Shown here: piece after piece, positions 36,600 through 48,960 of the stretch
How positions within the stretch are numbered: the first letter of the stretch is position 1
Layout: every line of letters starts with the position of its first letter
Source: Chlorocebus sabaeus
Taxonomy: Eukaryota; Chordata; Mammalia; Primates; Cercopithecidae
Direction: 5' to 3'
Assembly (NCBI RefSeq): GCF_047675955.1
Contig: NC_132912.1
Span: 80,748,382 to 80,812,381 of the forward strand
DNA: 64,000 nucleotides
Program-made: the position numbers and the translations under genes
Notes under the pieces: generated by a model
Database searches by the model: none
Told to the model about the DNA's origin: nothing
The model's input: the letters and a program-made list of their open reading frames with translations, nothing else

Positions 36600-36845
36600 G
36601 ATGCAGGATTATTCAAATGTGGACTGCACAGCAAGAAATACATTTTTATGGTAACCTAGTCACTGATTATGTGTAATTGTATTGTGTCACTGTGATGAGT
36701 TTCATAAAACAGTACTTACATGCTTTGCACTAATTTCCTATTTAATTGTATTTCATTTTTATTAAAATGTAGATCACAAAAGACTAGACTAATTTCACAA
36801 TCCAGTAATGGGTCTTGATCTGCAGTTTGAAAAAAGTGCTCTACC
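36600..36845 (+). repeat. hAT-type DNA transposon relic (tentative)
   Basis: The end CACAATCCAGTAATGGGTCTTGATCTGCAGTTTGAAAAAAGTGCT resembles the 3' end of old Charlie-related elements (GGGTC...CAGTTTGAAAAACACTG). The rest is AT-rich and not identified. Confidence 0.45.
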
Positions 36846-36859
36846 TTGCCCAATGCTTT

Positions 36860-37120
36860 GTTCCCTCCAGGTCTTCATGGATCTGTTTCCTCTGCCTGGA
36901 ACACTTTCTCCCTCCTCTGTCCTATCCCTGCTCAAGCCTTACTAGTGTCCCTCCTGCAGTCAGTTAGGTGTCTGTGCTGTGAGGAATTTCTATAATATTC
37001 AGACCTACTCTTGTAACATTCACTACTCTGTTTAATTGTTTCTTTCTTATAGCTTCACTATAAGATGAAAGAGGGCTGAGACAAGGTTGACCTTAACACT
37101 GTACCCCTGGTGACTCTAAT
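36860..37120 (+). repeat. L2 fragment, sense
   Basis: TTCCTCTGCCTGGAACACTTTCTCCCTCC, ATCCCTGCTCAAGCCTTACTAGTGTCCC and later TAATCCTAT-free coding-like remnants match the L2 C-terminal and 3' region as I remember it. Limits are approximate. Confidence 0.6.
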
Positions 37121-38512
37121 CTGTTAGCTCTCCAAAAGTTGTAGCTGCTGCCATTTATACTGAAAAGTATCATCTAATCCCTATGGTACTTTGCCCTACC
37201 TATTTTCCAGGAAAATAAATGTGTATATTATTTAAGCGTCAAATGTCTCACTATCTTCCTTGAACTGGTTATCTGTCTCTTCAGTTATGGACATATTTAT
37301 GCTCATATGTCATTTGTGATCTGGCCTCTTTAACTTTCTTCTTTGCCCATGCTGCTGTTGATGCCCTTGTATGGCATGCATCCTGCATTAGTCCAATACA
37401 CCTGTATTGCATGCCTGCTGTGTGTCACAAACTCTTCTAAGAAAGATGACGGGAGGTCCCTGGCCTTGAGGAGCCTGGTCCAGGGAGGCCAGTGCTGAGG
37501 GATGCACTGGGCAGAGTACTGTGGTGGAGGAGAGGAGTGGGGCTCCCACGGTAGCACAGCAGCCCCCCAAGCCAGCAGAGAATGCCTGCAGCTGCTCTGA
37601 GACTGATGCAGAAGAAAAGACACCCAGTGGGTCTGCGTTCAGCCATGTTGCAGGGAAGCAGAGATGGGAGAGGAGGCAGAAATGAGGAGAGAAAACAGGT
37701 AGTAAAAAGTGTTTGCAGGTACTACATAGAGTAAAGATGCCAAGAACAGAAAAGAACTATGAAGGAGATGTGAAGTTGACTCCCGGCCTCTACTTTGGGG
37801 GTCATGGAGTAAGAGGAGGTTTTGGTATCTGCTGTGCGGTGTACTTGAGGGCTTAGGCTCATCTTTACAGTGAATGCCCGATGGAAAGAAGCCACATAGC
37901 TCTACCAGGGCTTGTGCAAGCCTCAGTGCTAACCATGCTCAGTGGTTACCTTCAGCCACTAGATGATACTGGGTGACTTAAAGGGGCTTGATGGGACCCC
38001 AGCTTCCATGGGCAGCACAGGGAGTGACCCTCACTCATCTCAGTGCCCCTCACCATCTACATCTGCAGCAAATCACAGAGGCCAGGGTTTAGAATGATGA
38101 ATTTGAATCCTCACGACAAAATTTTTTGAATTCATTGTCTTAATGAAGCAGGAAAATATTTAGTATATTTTAAAGTCTATCAGGAAGGAAAGAAACTTTT
38201 CACATTTCCAGTTCTTAGAATAGTGGCTCTTAAGATGTTAAAAACAGTTAGTGATACTGCTAAGGAAACAAGATGGCCTTTCTGCCTTGGTTGTCTAGAA
38301 GGTAATTCATTCAAAAATATAACCAAACTGACATCATAGCCAGTCCCCATACAATTCTGATGCTACTCGTTTTAGAAGCTACAGCAACTAACTCTAGTGA
38401 ATTATACAGATAATCTTTGTGTCCTTGTGATTTATGAGTGAACTGAGTGGCTAGTGGCTCATATTCACGTTTGCATCCTTGGGTGATTTGGTTTTACTGA
38501 CTCTTGTAGAAC

Positions 38513-38928
38513 ATGGTTGTATTAGTCCTTTTTCATGCTGCTGATGAAGACGTACCCTAGAGTGGGCAATTTACAAAAAACAGAGGTTTAATTGGACTAG
38601 TTCCGTGTGGCTGGGGAAGGCTCACAATCATGGTGGAAGTCAAAGAGGAGCAAGTCCCATGGACAGCAGCAGGCAAAGAGGAGCAAGTCCCATCTTACAT
38701 GGACGGCAGCAGGCAAAGAGAAAATGAGGAAGATGCAAAAGCGCAAATCCCTGATAAAACCATCAGATCTCGTGAGACTTATTCACTACCACGAGAACAC
38801 TATGGGGGAAACTGCCCCCGTGATTCAATTATCTCCCACCGGTTCCCTCCCACATCATGTGGGAATTATGGGAGTACAGTTCAAGATGAGATTTGGATGG
38901 GGACACACAGCTAAACTATATCAATGGT
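38513..38928. mobile_element. Solo LTR of an ERVL-MaLR (MST/THE1-like)
   Basis: The body is at 38518-38923, TGTATTAGTCCTTTTTCATGC to CACAGCTAAACTATATCA. Signature phrases include AACCATCAGATCTCGTGAGAC, TTATTCACTACCACGAGAAC, GATTCAATTATCTCCCACC and AAGATGAGATTTGGATGGGG. The 5-bp duplication ATGGT at 38513-38517 and 38924-38928 is perfect. The LTR lies in the same orientation as CCDC6. An internal 33 to 40-bp tandem duplication starts at 38641 and repeats at 38674. No internal retroviral sequence accompanies it. Confidence 0.93.
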
Positions 38929-39345
38929 GTTTCTTAAATTCACAGGTATTGTGACCATACTGGGTCTTATTTAGAATTCCATTCATGCTAAAAGCTGCCC
39001 TTGCAGATTCTGACAGCTAGAGGAATCCATTGAAATTGTGCTGAGTAGAGCACCTACTGATTTTTGTGTGCCATTTTGAAAAAACAAAGAGCAACCATGT
39101 TCCTTGAGGAGTCACTTGCATTAAGGAAATGAAATTTAGTGACTACCATGCTTACTTTGTAGTTTAGTTATAAATACAAATTTCAGATTATGGAAGTTGG
39201 AATCTTTTTTAAATCAAACATTTGCAATGTAAAAGTAATCCATTGTTCTTTCAAGACAGTTTGGAAAACAAATACAAAAAAGTACAAAAATGAAAAAATA
39301 TGACCTAGATTGCAGTTTGCCTAGAAAAACAGCTATTGATGTTTT

Positions 39346-39390
39346 TCTTCATCTTCTCCTCCTCCTCTTCTTTTCTCTTCCTCTTCCTTT
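39346..39390. repeat. CT-rich low-complexity tract
   Basis: The tract is TTCATCTTCTCCTCCTCCTCTTCTTTTCTCTTCC-like pyrimidine sequence on the + strand. Confidence 0.85.
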
Positions 39391-40351
39391 TAAGTGGATT
39401 TATAATTGACTGCCCTGCTCTTTAAAAAATAAAACATAATAACTTAAGTCTGCACATTTAGATAAGCCGTATTGGAGACATAATCATAGTAAACCCTGAA
39501 GTCGGTTTGGTGGGAATTTGTTTATAGCAAATCCACGGTGATGTTTCACTTGCGTGAGAAGCTTGGGTACATTCATCCCACCCACTGCTTGTCCAAGAGA
39601 GGTGGGGAGGAAACCTCAGATAACAGCTGAAAAATAAGTGGGATTTTGTGCCTTGGAAGTGAGAAAACTAGGGTCAATACACCATACTCAAAAGAAGCTT
39701 CAGGAGGCTCTCTGTTGAGTTGATTTGCTTTGGAATCCATTTGTTGGGATGTGATGAAGCCAACTGAGGGGTGCCAGCTCCAGACCTGTGAAAGCAGACT
39801 CTGAGCTCTGTCAAGGGACACAGATAAGTCTCTCTATAGGACATGAAAAAGGAGAAAAATCCCCCAGAATTCCTTTCCTAGACTCTATTTCAATTAAATA
39901 GAAAAACTCACTGTGTTCCATCTTGTAAGACTTTATTTTGAAGCATCAGATGCCACATATAGATCAACTTGTACAGATGATGTTACATGATGGGAGGGGA
40001 AAAACTCAGTGTATTTCCTGTGTCAAAGGAGAGGCAGCTCGTCATGATCCAGTGACGTGCGTCTTCTGGTTATCCACTGGGGACAAAGACCTTGCATGTT
40101 AAATTGAAGGACACTGGTGTTCTGCAGTAGAGCAATCAAACCCAGAGATACTGTACTGAGACTTCCTAGTTGTAATTGTGAAATGCACAGGTCTTTTTCT
40201 CTGTGATCAAAACAAGAATTTGCTCGATGACTTAGGTGTTCTCCCTAGCTGAACACACAGCAAATGAATGAATGGCTAAGTAAACTTGTCATCCCTATGT
40301 AAGGAAGTTGGATGAATGTGGTAATGACAAGAAAGAAATGATTTATCAAGG

Positions 40352-40409
40352 AAACTTCCATTTTGGATAAAGAACATCAAGTTTGTCCAAAACTTCCATT
40401 TTGGATAAA
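40352..40409. repeat. 20-bp direct repeat
   Basis: AAACTTCCATTTTGGATAAA occurs at 40352-40371 and again, identical, at 40390-40409. No function is suggested. Confidence 0.85.
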
Positions 40410-41127
40410 TCACATTAGGGCAAGAGAAGTTGCCCTGTTGTTTTCTTAAAGAAGCTTGTTTTAACTTTAATAATATTTTGGGCTGGGAGACAACAAAGTC
40501 TTGCTATTGAAGCAGGATATTTCCCTGACCCCTTCGCAGGAGTTGTGACAGTGGTGTCTCATTTACTCAGCCCACCACTCTCAACTCCAGTGTGGGAACT
40601 GGAGTGAACAAGTGCTGCCACCGGCTGGCTGCTTAGGTACTGGCAGGGAAGAATTCTGTGCTGGCCCCATAGCAGCGTTTAGGTGGGGGTGCCTGTAACT
40701 CCTGAAGCCCCAGAGGGCGTATTACAGTACTCTTTTAGTTCTGCTGTCCGTGGATGGCTTAAGTGTTAACAGTTCAGTGGCCCCTTGCCTTTTTGCATGA
40801 GTTGGCTGCCCTCCACCAGCGAGGGCAAAGGGCGAGTGTGACAGCCTTTTGTATCTGCACTCGTAGCTCCCGAGCTCTTGTCTGGCATCCAGGAAAAATG
40901 AGGTTGCACGAATGAATTGAAGGATGGTAAATATGGGGAATTTTATTTTGCCGATGAAAGTGGCTCTTAGTGGGAAGGGGAGCTGAAAGGGGGATGGAGC
41001 AGGTAGGTAATTTTCCCCTGAAGTCTGCCTGGATTCTTCTCCAAAGTTACGCCGCAAGCTGTCCCTCCAAAGTCAAACCACTTCTCTCTAACCTCCAGCT
41101 GTAGTTCTGTCTACTGGCTGAGTCTGG

Positions 41128-41162
41128 GTTTTGTTTGTTTGTTTGTTTGTTTGTTTGTTTAT
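41128..41162. repeat. (TTTG)n simple repeat
   Basis: About eight GTTT units run from GGGTTTTGTTTG to TTTATAAGC. Confidence 0.95.
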
Positions 41163-41340
41163 AAGCATTGGGTGGGTTGGGACAGGGCCATGGGTGGTTT
41201 AGGAAAAGGCAACATTCGAGTGGAAAAACAGGGATATGAGTTCTCACTTTGGACTGTGGTTTCAGGCTTTTTGGCTTGAGGATAGGGTTTTCCCAGGGAC
41301 CTGCCCTTTTCTGCCTAGAATTTCTCTGCCCCCCCTGTCC

Positions 41341-41455
41341 CTGTCACTGTGTTGCCCAGGGTGATCTCAAACTCCTGGGTTCAAGCAGTCCTCCTGCATG
41401 AGCCTCCCAAGTAGATGAGATTACAGGCAGGCACCACCACACCCAGCAAGATGCT
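41341..41455 (-). mobile_element. Old Alu-monomer fragment, antisense
   Basis: TCACTGTGTTGCCCAGGGTGATCTCAAACTCC, CAAGCAGTCCTCCTGCATGAGCC and GATTACAGGCAGGCACCACC. It is a monomer-sized, diverged copy (J-like or free monomer). Confidence 0.8.
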
Positions 41456-43297
41456 TATTTTAGGTAATAGTCTGATGGTAGCCACTGATCTGATAGTGTA
41501 TTTGCAACAGTTACAGATGTCATTTCTTTCCTAAGGCATTCTCCACTGAACTGTTGATGTAGTAAAAGAATGTATACACAATACTGTGAAACGTGCGTCC
41601 TCTCAATGGCAATTATCTGTTAAAAGAATTCCCTTGAGTAATGAACCCAGTATGCAAATTTCTGTAATATTATGTTGATGTCAAAGTGATGAAAATGTTA
41701 AGACCAGAAACAATATTGATCTGAGTAATTAAATGTGTGTCTATTTAAAAAGTTATTTCTCATCGAAAGCAAAATTTATTGAACTGATGATAAGTTACGA
41801 AATAGTGTCATTTTCATGTTAATAATGGCATGTTAATATTGTCCTGAAATTATATCAGTTTCAAAGAACAAATCTAATTTTTACAGGAACATAATTTTTT
41901 AGAAGAAAAAAGATGGTAAGCTGTATTAAGGTTATCTCTGAGCTATCCGGAAAATTCTGTCTTCCAAATAACTGAACTTTCACTGTCTTTTATTCTTCTG
42001 AAGGTTGATTGGCTCATTCTATATTTTAAATATGTCAGATAATACCATACTAATGGATTGCTGTTTTTGGATGTACTATTACTTTAGCTACACTAGGAAA
42101 CTCAGTTTTTTTAAGATTACATATCTAATTTTTTTTCTATTATAAAAATAGCAGATGTTGATTAAGAAATTGAGCAGGCCAGGAAAAAATAGGAAGATAA
42201 ATTATCAACAGCGTAACTTTCACCCAAGGGACAGTCATATTTATCTTGCTGTATAGTTCTTTCTGATTTTTTTGTGTGTATTTTTCCTTTTGCCTGTATT
42301 TTAGATATATGTAGGCAAGTTTCTTTTCAATTATAACTTTGACCTTCTAGTCTAGAAAGTGACCGCTCTTCCTCTCCCTTTTCCTTGCTCCTCACTGGCA
42401 GACTTCTTCGGCTCTTTCTGTTCTCAGCATTGCATGGGCCGTGTGATGACCTAGAACTTGTTCTTAAAATTCTGAAAGCAATCACAGCTTGATTAACCAA
42501 ATAGACACCTGGGAGGACTCTATGGTCTATGAACACCTGTCTTAGCTTATCTGTAACACAGACTGACTACTTGTTTTGTCTCTTTTTAAAAAGACAGTTT
42601 TCCAGAATGCAAGGTCAGATGTCTTCCACCTTAGGAGAATTGCCAGGACTGAGCAAAATTCCACTGATCACCTGAACAGACAGCTGACATTGCTCGTTTT
42701 ACCTTAGTTGTCTCCATTGCTTTACTTTGTGAAGGCTTTGCCAAGGACCACTGTGGTTTGCTCTCAGCTATTTTCATGTCAGATGCACGTAATGTATTTT
42801 AATAGCCCCCTCACGAATTCTGTTAGTCATTCTTTCCAATATATAGGCACAATCTGGATTAACTCAGATGTATGGGAAAACAGGATGGAATGAGGTAAGA
42901 TCTCTTATTATCTCTGCTCTTGTAGTAGAAGCAAAACTGTGACCATTTTTCTGACTTTGATTTAGTTTTGAATAAGTATATATTTTGAAAATACATACTT
43001 ATATTTTTCCCAGGTGATGTTGATGTACCCGCAGGTCAGCTCTTTGAACACTTGAACATCTATGAAATCACATAGTAAAGTGATAGGAGATGGGGCTAAG
43101 CTTTTAATGGCCTTTAGACATAGCCTTTAGACATAACCTAACCTGGAAGGCTTTGGGAAGTTGTTGTGTTAAATCCCCAACACACTGTTGTGTTTTCTTA
43201 GGACTTGCCTCTTATTAAAAAAAAAAAAAAAAAATCTGTCCAGCTTAAGAGTTTGGTTAATGTGGGTCTTAAAGCATTCTGCTATCTTTTTCTTTCC

Positions 43298-43510
43298 TTT
43301 TTTTTTTTTTTTTTGAGACAGGGTCTCGCTCTGCCACCCAGTTTGGAGTACAGTGGCACAATCATAGCTCACTGCAGTCTCAAGCTTCTGGGCTCAAGAG
43401 ATCCTCCTGCCTCAGCCCCTTGAGTAGCTGGGCCTGGAAGCGCGTGGCACTGCATCCGACTCATTTTTTATGTTTTTGTAGAGACGGGATCTCACTGTGT
43501 TTCCCAGGCT
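43298..43510 (-). mobile_element. Alu (J-like), antisense, 5'-truncated
   Basis: A T17 head precedes GAGACAGGGTCTCGCTCTGCCACCC; the match stops after CTCACTGTGTTTCCCAGGCT, so about 85 bases of the element start are missing. AATCATAGCTCACTGCAGTCTC is the J-type wording. Confidence 0.92.
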
Positions 43511-44596
43511 TTAAGTGCCTGGCAAACTTTGTGTTCTATTTATATGATAGCCTTTATTTCATAGGCTTCCCCTTCTCTTTATTATGCCTGGATTAATGCA
43601 TGCCTTAGTTATAATGGACTGCTTTCCAAAATTTGTTTTATAAATCAGATATTTGGGTTTCGAAACATATTTTCCCATAGTAATGATGATAATATGGTAC
43701 TTAGACTAAAACCTTTCAAAGCAGATTGAAAAGTTTCACTAAAACCTTTCAAAATCCTGTAACTGAGTATAATATTTAGCTAGAGTTCTCATCCGACTTT
43801 TTTGCCAAACATTCCTTACTCCCACCCCAGCATCGTAGTCCTCTTTAAATGGAAAAATGCAATAGTAAGAAAGAACTGTGGTAGCATTGAGAGCCACCTC
43901 TCGGCTGCCCTACTCCCTTTCTGCTTCTTTGGGTGGTGGTCAGGATCTGTCTACTGAGAAGACACAGGTAGGACTGGCTGTGAATTCAAATAAGCCAGAT
44001 GCATTTTTATGTATTGAGTTTATTCATTGAAGAAGTTCTAAATTTATTTTGGGAACATAATAAGAACTCCTGGTCTGATGTTAATTAACCTGCAGTGAAA
44101 AGTAGAGCTACTCAAGAGGAGTAAAGAATTTGGCAGTTCATTGAACTGACTTAATTACAAAGCAGGCTTTCCAATGAATATTCAGCTCCAATGAATAAAT
44201 CAGCTATATCCCTTGGTGCTGGGTGCTTGTGGAATAATCACAGTACGGGACTTGGGTTAGCCTGAGAATTAGATGTTTGGTAAGGGATGAGTGGGGTACG
44301 TATTGCATGAACACCAATTTTTTTTTTTTAAGTGATCAGATATTATTAGAAAGGATGTGGAAGGGAGATTATTACAGATAGAGACCAGCATATTGAAAGC
44401 ACTGTATCACTCAGCTTTTTACACCTGAAGCAAGAATTTCCAACTTATTACCCTGGAAACTTAACATGTATTATGAGATTGTGCAATGACCAGGACACTA
44501 AGCATTGAAAATCTGTTTTTACTGTTTTGTGTTCACTTTGGCTCTAAATATATAGGATTTGGAATTAGGTGGGAAGGAAGTGGTGGGGACACTGAT

Positions 44597-44904
44597 AAAG
44601 AACTTATCAAGCCTGTAATCCCAGCACTTTGGGAGGCCAAGATGGGAGGTTAATCATGGTGGTCAGGAGATCGAGACCATCCTGGCTAACACGGTGAAAC
44701 CCCGTCTCTACTAAAAAATACAAAAACTAGCCGGGCGAGGTGGCGGGTGCCTGTAGTCCCAGTTACTCGGGAGGCTGAGGCAGGAGAATGGTGTAAACCC
44801 GGGAAGCGGAGCTTGCAGTGAGCTGAGATCCGGCCACTGCACTCCAGCCTGGGCAACAGAGCGAGACTCCATCTCAAAAAAAAAAAAAAAAAAAAAAGAA
44901 CTTA
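44597..44904 (+). mobile_element. Young AluY of Old World monkey type (AluYR-like), sense
   Basis: The body is at 44607-44894, flanked by perfect AAAGAACTTA copies (44597-44606 and 44895-44904). It begins at TCAAGCCTGTAATCCC, so about 16 bases of the 5' end are missing. Markers: CTAAAAAATACAAAAACTAGCCGGGCGAGG, GGTGTAAACCCGGG and GCTGAGATCCGGCCACTGCACTCC. As I remember the subfamilies, these belong to cercopithecid lineages and not to ape or human AluY, which have GTGAACCC and GATCGCGCCACTGC. Confidence 0.9.
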
Positions 44905-45089
44905 AGGAGAAATTAACCAAGGGCCTCAATATGATTTCTTCTAATTTCTCTGCTCTTTAATGTCAGCCAGAGCTCCTCAGCAATTCTGAAAAGTTGAGAT
45001 TTTTAAAACTGAAAAAACAAGAGGCCCTCCTCTTTGCAGAGTTAAAGATAATATAGAGTCCTATAGCACTGCCAGTGTATGTAATGAAA

Positions 45090-45916
45090 TACGGTAAGTC
45101 CTCACTTAACATTGTCAGTATAGTTCTTGGAAACTGACTTTAAGTGAAACAACATATATGAAAATCAATTTTACCAGAAGCTGATTGATATAAACAAGAG
45201 TTAAGTTCCTGTGACATATTTCTGGTCACAAAAACATTATCACACTTCTAAATAAAGACCCGACATAATTCTAATGTTAAACATTGAAACAAATATGAGT
45301 TATGCATGTATTAAAGAAAGATTAATGAAAACCATTAATTACCCCATTTTTAGTGAATCAGTGAGTGATGGTCATAGTAGTGATGTGTTAAATCAAGGAT
45401 AAATGTTTGCAAAGTAAAAATTGTAAGGAGCACCTCCTCCCAACTCACAGTTCAAAAGCAAATAGTAATAATTACAGCGGCTTGCTGAACACTTGCATAC
45501 TGCATCATTGATTTTCATGCATTTGTATGATTGGCATATACCTTATGAATTTGTATTTTATAATAATTTGTACTCATTCATTTTCTAATGTGCTTATTCC
45601 AGTTCAGATCAAGGGTGGCTGGAGCCTGTCATGGCAACTCAGGGCACAAAGCAGGACCCAGCCCTGGACAGGGCACCAACCCATTGCAGAACACACTTAT
45701 ACACACACTCTCACTCACTCCAGAGGGACCATGTAGACATGCCGATTGCACATCTTTGGAATATAGAAGTAAACTCGAGTATCTGGAGAAAACCCTCACA
45801 GACATAGGGAGAACATGTGAACTCTATATAGACAGAGGCCCCACTGAGAATCAGCGTTTTTCTTCCCCCCTCGTCAACGTTATAATAGGATGTTGAACAT
45901 TCAAGGACCTGCTGTA
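45090..45916. mobile_element. Near-complete Tigger-type (Tc1/mariner superfamily) DNA transposon
   Basis: The body is at 45092-45914 with TA on both sides. The left end CGGTAAGTCCTCACTTAACA and the right end, read on the other strand, CAGCAGGTCCTTGAATGTTC, share an inverted terminal core. TTCTTGGAAACTGACTTTAAGTGAAAC follows the left end. Internal sequence contains AGCCTGTCATGGCAACTCAGGGC, TGGACAGGGCACCAACCCATTGC and AGGGAGAACATGTGAACTC, a motif set seen in several vertebrate non-autonomous elements. No transposase frame survives. Confidence 0.82.
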
Positions 45917-46529
45917 CTTGAGAATCCACACTGCTGAGCTGGGGCCTCCTGAGTTGCCTGTGTCGTGGAAATAAATTAGTAGAGCAAATTGGGACAGCAA
46001 ACCCAGGTTTCACACCCGGAGTGCCCGGGTTTGCTGAGGTGGGCAGTGGATTGATAGCTGGTAACTCTACCAACAGATGCCAGGAAGGAGCCGAGACTCA
46101 CATAGAGCTCCACCATGTTTCCTGATCTTGTCTGTTTCCAAAATTGCTCATAGACTCCCTAAACTGCCCTTATTTCCCTGGCATCAGCTACCCCCAACTC
46201 TGCTACTCCCAAGTATTGTTGGCAAAGGAGATAGGCCCACAAACCACAGCATGATTTGCCCTAAATCCATGTTTCCCTCAAGTTCCTCTGTAATTGCTGG
46301 TTGGACAGGACCCAGCAATTTTGGCTGCCATGGTGACCAATATCCGTTCCTATATTGGTAGTATGACTGCCTGAGTCATGTCGTCTTGCAGGCTAGTGGT
46401 TTCCTCAGTTTTAAAATGATGATTTGCCTTGCTGCTTCTAGCTCTAAATATGTGTGACAGAACTAGCTCTGACTGAAGACAGCTACTGTCTTGACACTGG
46501 GTGGGGAATGACAGAATGGGTAGGCCAGA

Positions 46530-46640
46530 AAGGGACCTGAGGCATCATTCAGGCCAAACTTCTCATTTCATAGATGAGGGCATCGGGGCTACAGCAGCTG
46601 AATGACCTGCTCAGAGTCACATGCCTCATTAGTTACATAT
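46530..46640 (-). repeat. MIR-type fragment, antisense
   Basis: CAGGCCAAACTTCTCATTTCATAGATGAGGGC, then AATGACCTGCTCAGAGTCACATGCC is the central portion of a reversed MIR-like element. Confidence 0.65.
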
Positions 46641-46884
46641 GGGTAAAGACAGCTTTGTCTTGATTTTGCTTCTCAGAGTTATTGATTAGTGTTACGAGTA
46701 TTTACTCTAAAAATAATTGAGCATGCATTTCTCCACTAAATCTCATACTGCAAAATGATGCCTGCTTGAATTTTTTTCTTGCTTATCAACTATCTCTACC
46801 TCCTATGATGCTTTTAAACACTGGAATTGGGATCCTTAAAGGTAAATGCCTCATAGTTATTTGTTTAAATAAACATAATTCTGA

Positions 46885-47174
46885 GGCTAGAGGCAGTGGC
46901 TTATGCCTGTAATCTCAGCACTTTGGGAGGCCAAGGCAGAGGATTGCTTGAGGCCAGGAGTTCAAGACCAACCTGGGCAACATAGCAAAAACTCATCTCT
47001 CCAAAAAGAAAAAATGAGCCAGGTGTGGTGGTGTGTGCCTGTAGTCCTAGCTACTTGGGAGGCTGAAGCAGGAGGATTGCCTGAGCCCTGTGGGTTAAGG
47101 CTGCAGTGATCCATGATCATGCCACTGCACTCCAGCCTGGGCAACAGAGCGTGAGACGTCTCAAAAAAAGAAAC
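46885..47174 (+). mobile_element. Alu (J-like), sense
   Basis: GGCTAGAGGCAGTGGCTTATGCC to GAGCGTGAGACGTCTCAAAAAAAG. GGATTGCTTGAGGCCAGGAGTTCAAGACCAACCTGGGC is the older-type wording. Confidence 0.95.
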
Positions 47175-47479
47175 GAAATGAAATGACTGTTGATTGTACT
47201 TCCAAGCTTGGCCAAAAAGTATGATGAATGCAGAGAATCACAAAGTTTAATAGGAGTTATACAAGGGTTCCAGGATTTCTCATTGTTGCTGCAGGTAGGA
47301 ACTGTTTAACATTCTGAGGAGCATTTGCACGTTAATGGGGTCCCAACTTTGCGGCACAATATATTTGACTTATTTTGACACCCTGCACCTCCCCCTTTTT
47401 GCCCTTGAATTTCTCTTCAGAATCACATTCTGCCATGCAAAAACAACATACTTTGAAACTCTTGTTTCCAGTTTGCTAT

Positions 47480-47885
47480 GCAATCATGGCTTATTCACTT
47501 GTCAAATAAGCCCTCTAATACATATTGATGGCCTATAAGGTGCCAGATGTTATTCTAGATACTGGGGATACACCAGTGAATGAAACAGACAAGTCCCTTG
47601 TAGAACTTAACATTCTGGAGGGCTGGAACAGAAATGGAATGGATATCCAAATATAGTGATTATCATAGCCAAAAAGTGTTGAGTGCTTTCTAAGTGCCAA
47701 TTAATTATCAGTGGTTTACCTAGATTTACAAATGTAATGCTCACTGTAATCATATGAGCCAGACATTATTTTTGTCCCTCATTTTGCAAATGATAAAATT
47801 ATATCTGGTTAATTTTCTCAACATTTTCTAACTAGTGATTGATAGAGCTGGGATTTGAACCTAGGCATTTGGCTCAAAGTCTATG
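47480..47885 (-). repeat. Old mammalian repeat plus MIR, antisense
   Basis: Positions 47520-47650 (TATAAGGTGCCAGATGTTATTCTAGATACTGGGGATACACC, TGTAGAACTTAACATTCTGG) are a common ancient-repeat segment I cannot name with certainty. Positions 47680-47885 (CATATGAGCCAGACATTATTTTTG, GATTGATAGAGCTGGGATTTGAACC) are a reversed MIR. Confidence 0.65.
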
Positions 47886-48829
47886 ATCATAAGACAGAAG
47901 TGTAATTACAGGAGTCTCCCCCCAATGCATTGGCTGCTGTTTTGTGACTGTACCTAAGTTTGTAGGAAATATTTTAAATATTCAAATGGCCAGTTGTTTC
48001 TACAGCTATTTTTATGGCTTTCAGAGGAGAAAAGCCTAGAGCTCTGTCGTCATATGAGAGTGTGCTTTCCATCTGTTTGAGACCTCCTTTTTTCTCTAAA
48101 TTTAGAACATGATGATACCATTATCCTTATATCATTTCCTCTCAGGTCTTGATTGTTCAGGTTCTAAGGCAGCTGATTTTATTCATATTCATTCTGGTTC
48201 AGATGTGGAACAAGTAGGTGCTCACCTTCATGTGGCTGTCCTGTGCTCCCATGTGAATATGGGCGAGTCTTTTGCTCTCTGTGAGCTCCTTAAGGACCTT
48301 GGGTGGTGTTAGTAGTACCAGTCATCTCAGGGGATTGAGATTGGTGCTTCTTAAGACTAAGCTACCAAGAGTTTCAGAAAGGGGAACGTCATTTGGCTGT
48401 AAACATAAAACCACACTTTGGATATTCTGATGTTTGATTGCTTTAAAAGACTACATTTTATTCATCTTTTTGGTTCTGCCTTATGTATACACACGGGATC
48501 TTTGGATGAGGAGCTTGCCTCTGTGACCCACTAAGGAAATGTGAAATCTATTAACATCTTTGTGCAATCAAGAATAATTTGTTGACTCAACCGTTGAAAT
48601 GGTGGATTGCCACTGGTTGAAGAAATAACATGGAGACAGTAGCACAGGCTCTTTGCATTAAGAAAATTTTGTTTTAATTGTTTAATATGTCAGGTACAGA
48701 GAATGATAGAACACATGTCCTCTGCTCATTGCTATGAAACCTTATTGCACTTTCAGTCTCTCTTACCAGCCCTCTTTTTCCACATATCTTTTTTATACTA
48801 TTTCACAAGTATATAATTGTTTCATTTAC

Positions 48830-48960
48830 TGTCTTGACTCCCACTAAAAGGAAGATCCATGAGGGCAGAAATTCCTGACTCCTTGGTTCACTGCTATGTC
48901 CCCATTATCCAGTCATTGTTCTCAGTATTTACAACAATATTGATTAATTGAATTTTCTCA
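48830..48960 (+). repeat. L2 3' end, sense
   Basis: AAAAGGAAGATCCATGAGGGCAGAAATTCC, GTTCACTGCTATGTCCCCATTATCC and ACAACAATATTGATTAATTGAAT fit the 3' terminal region of L2. Confidence 0.75.

Noticed and set aside
40550..41060. Possible CpG island or internal promoter in intron 3
   Set aside because: Slightly richer in G and C but with few CpGs and no clustered promoter motifs.
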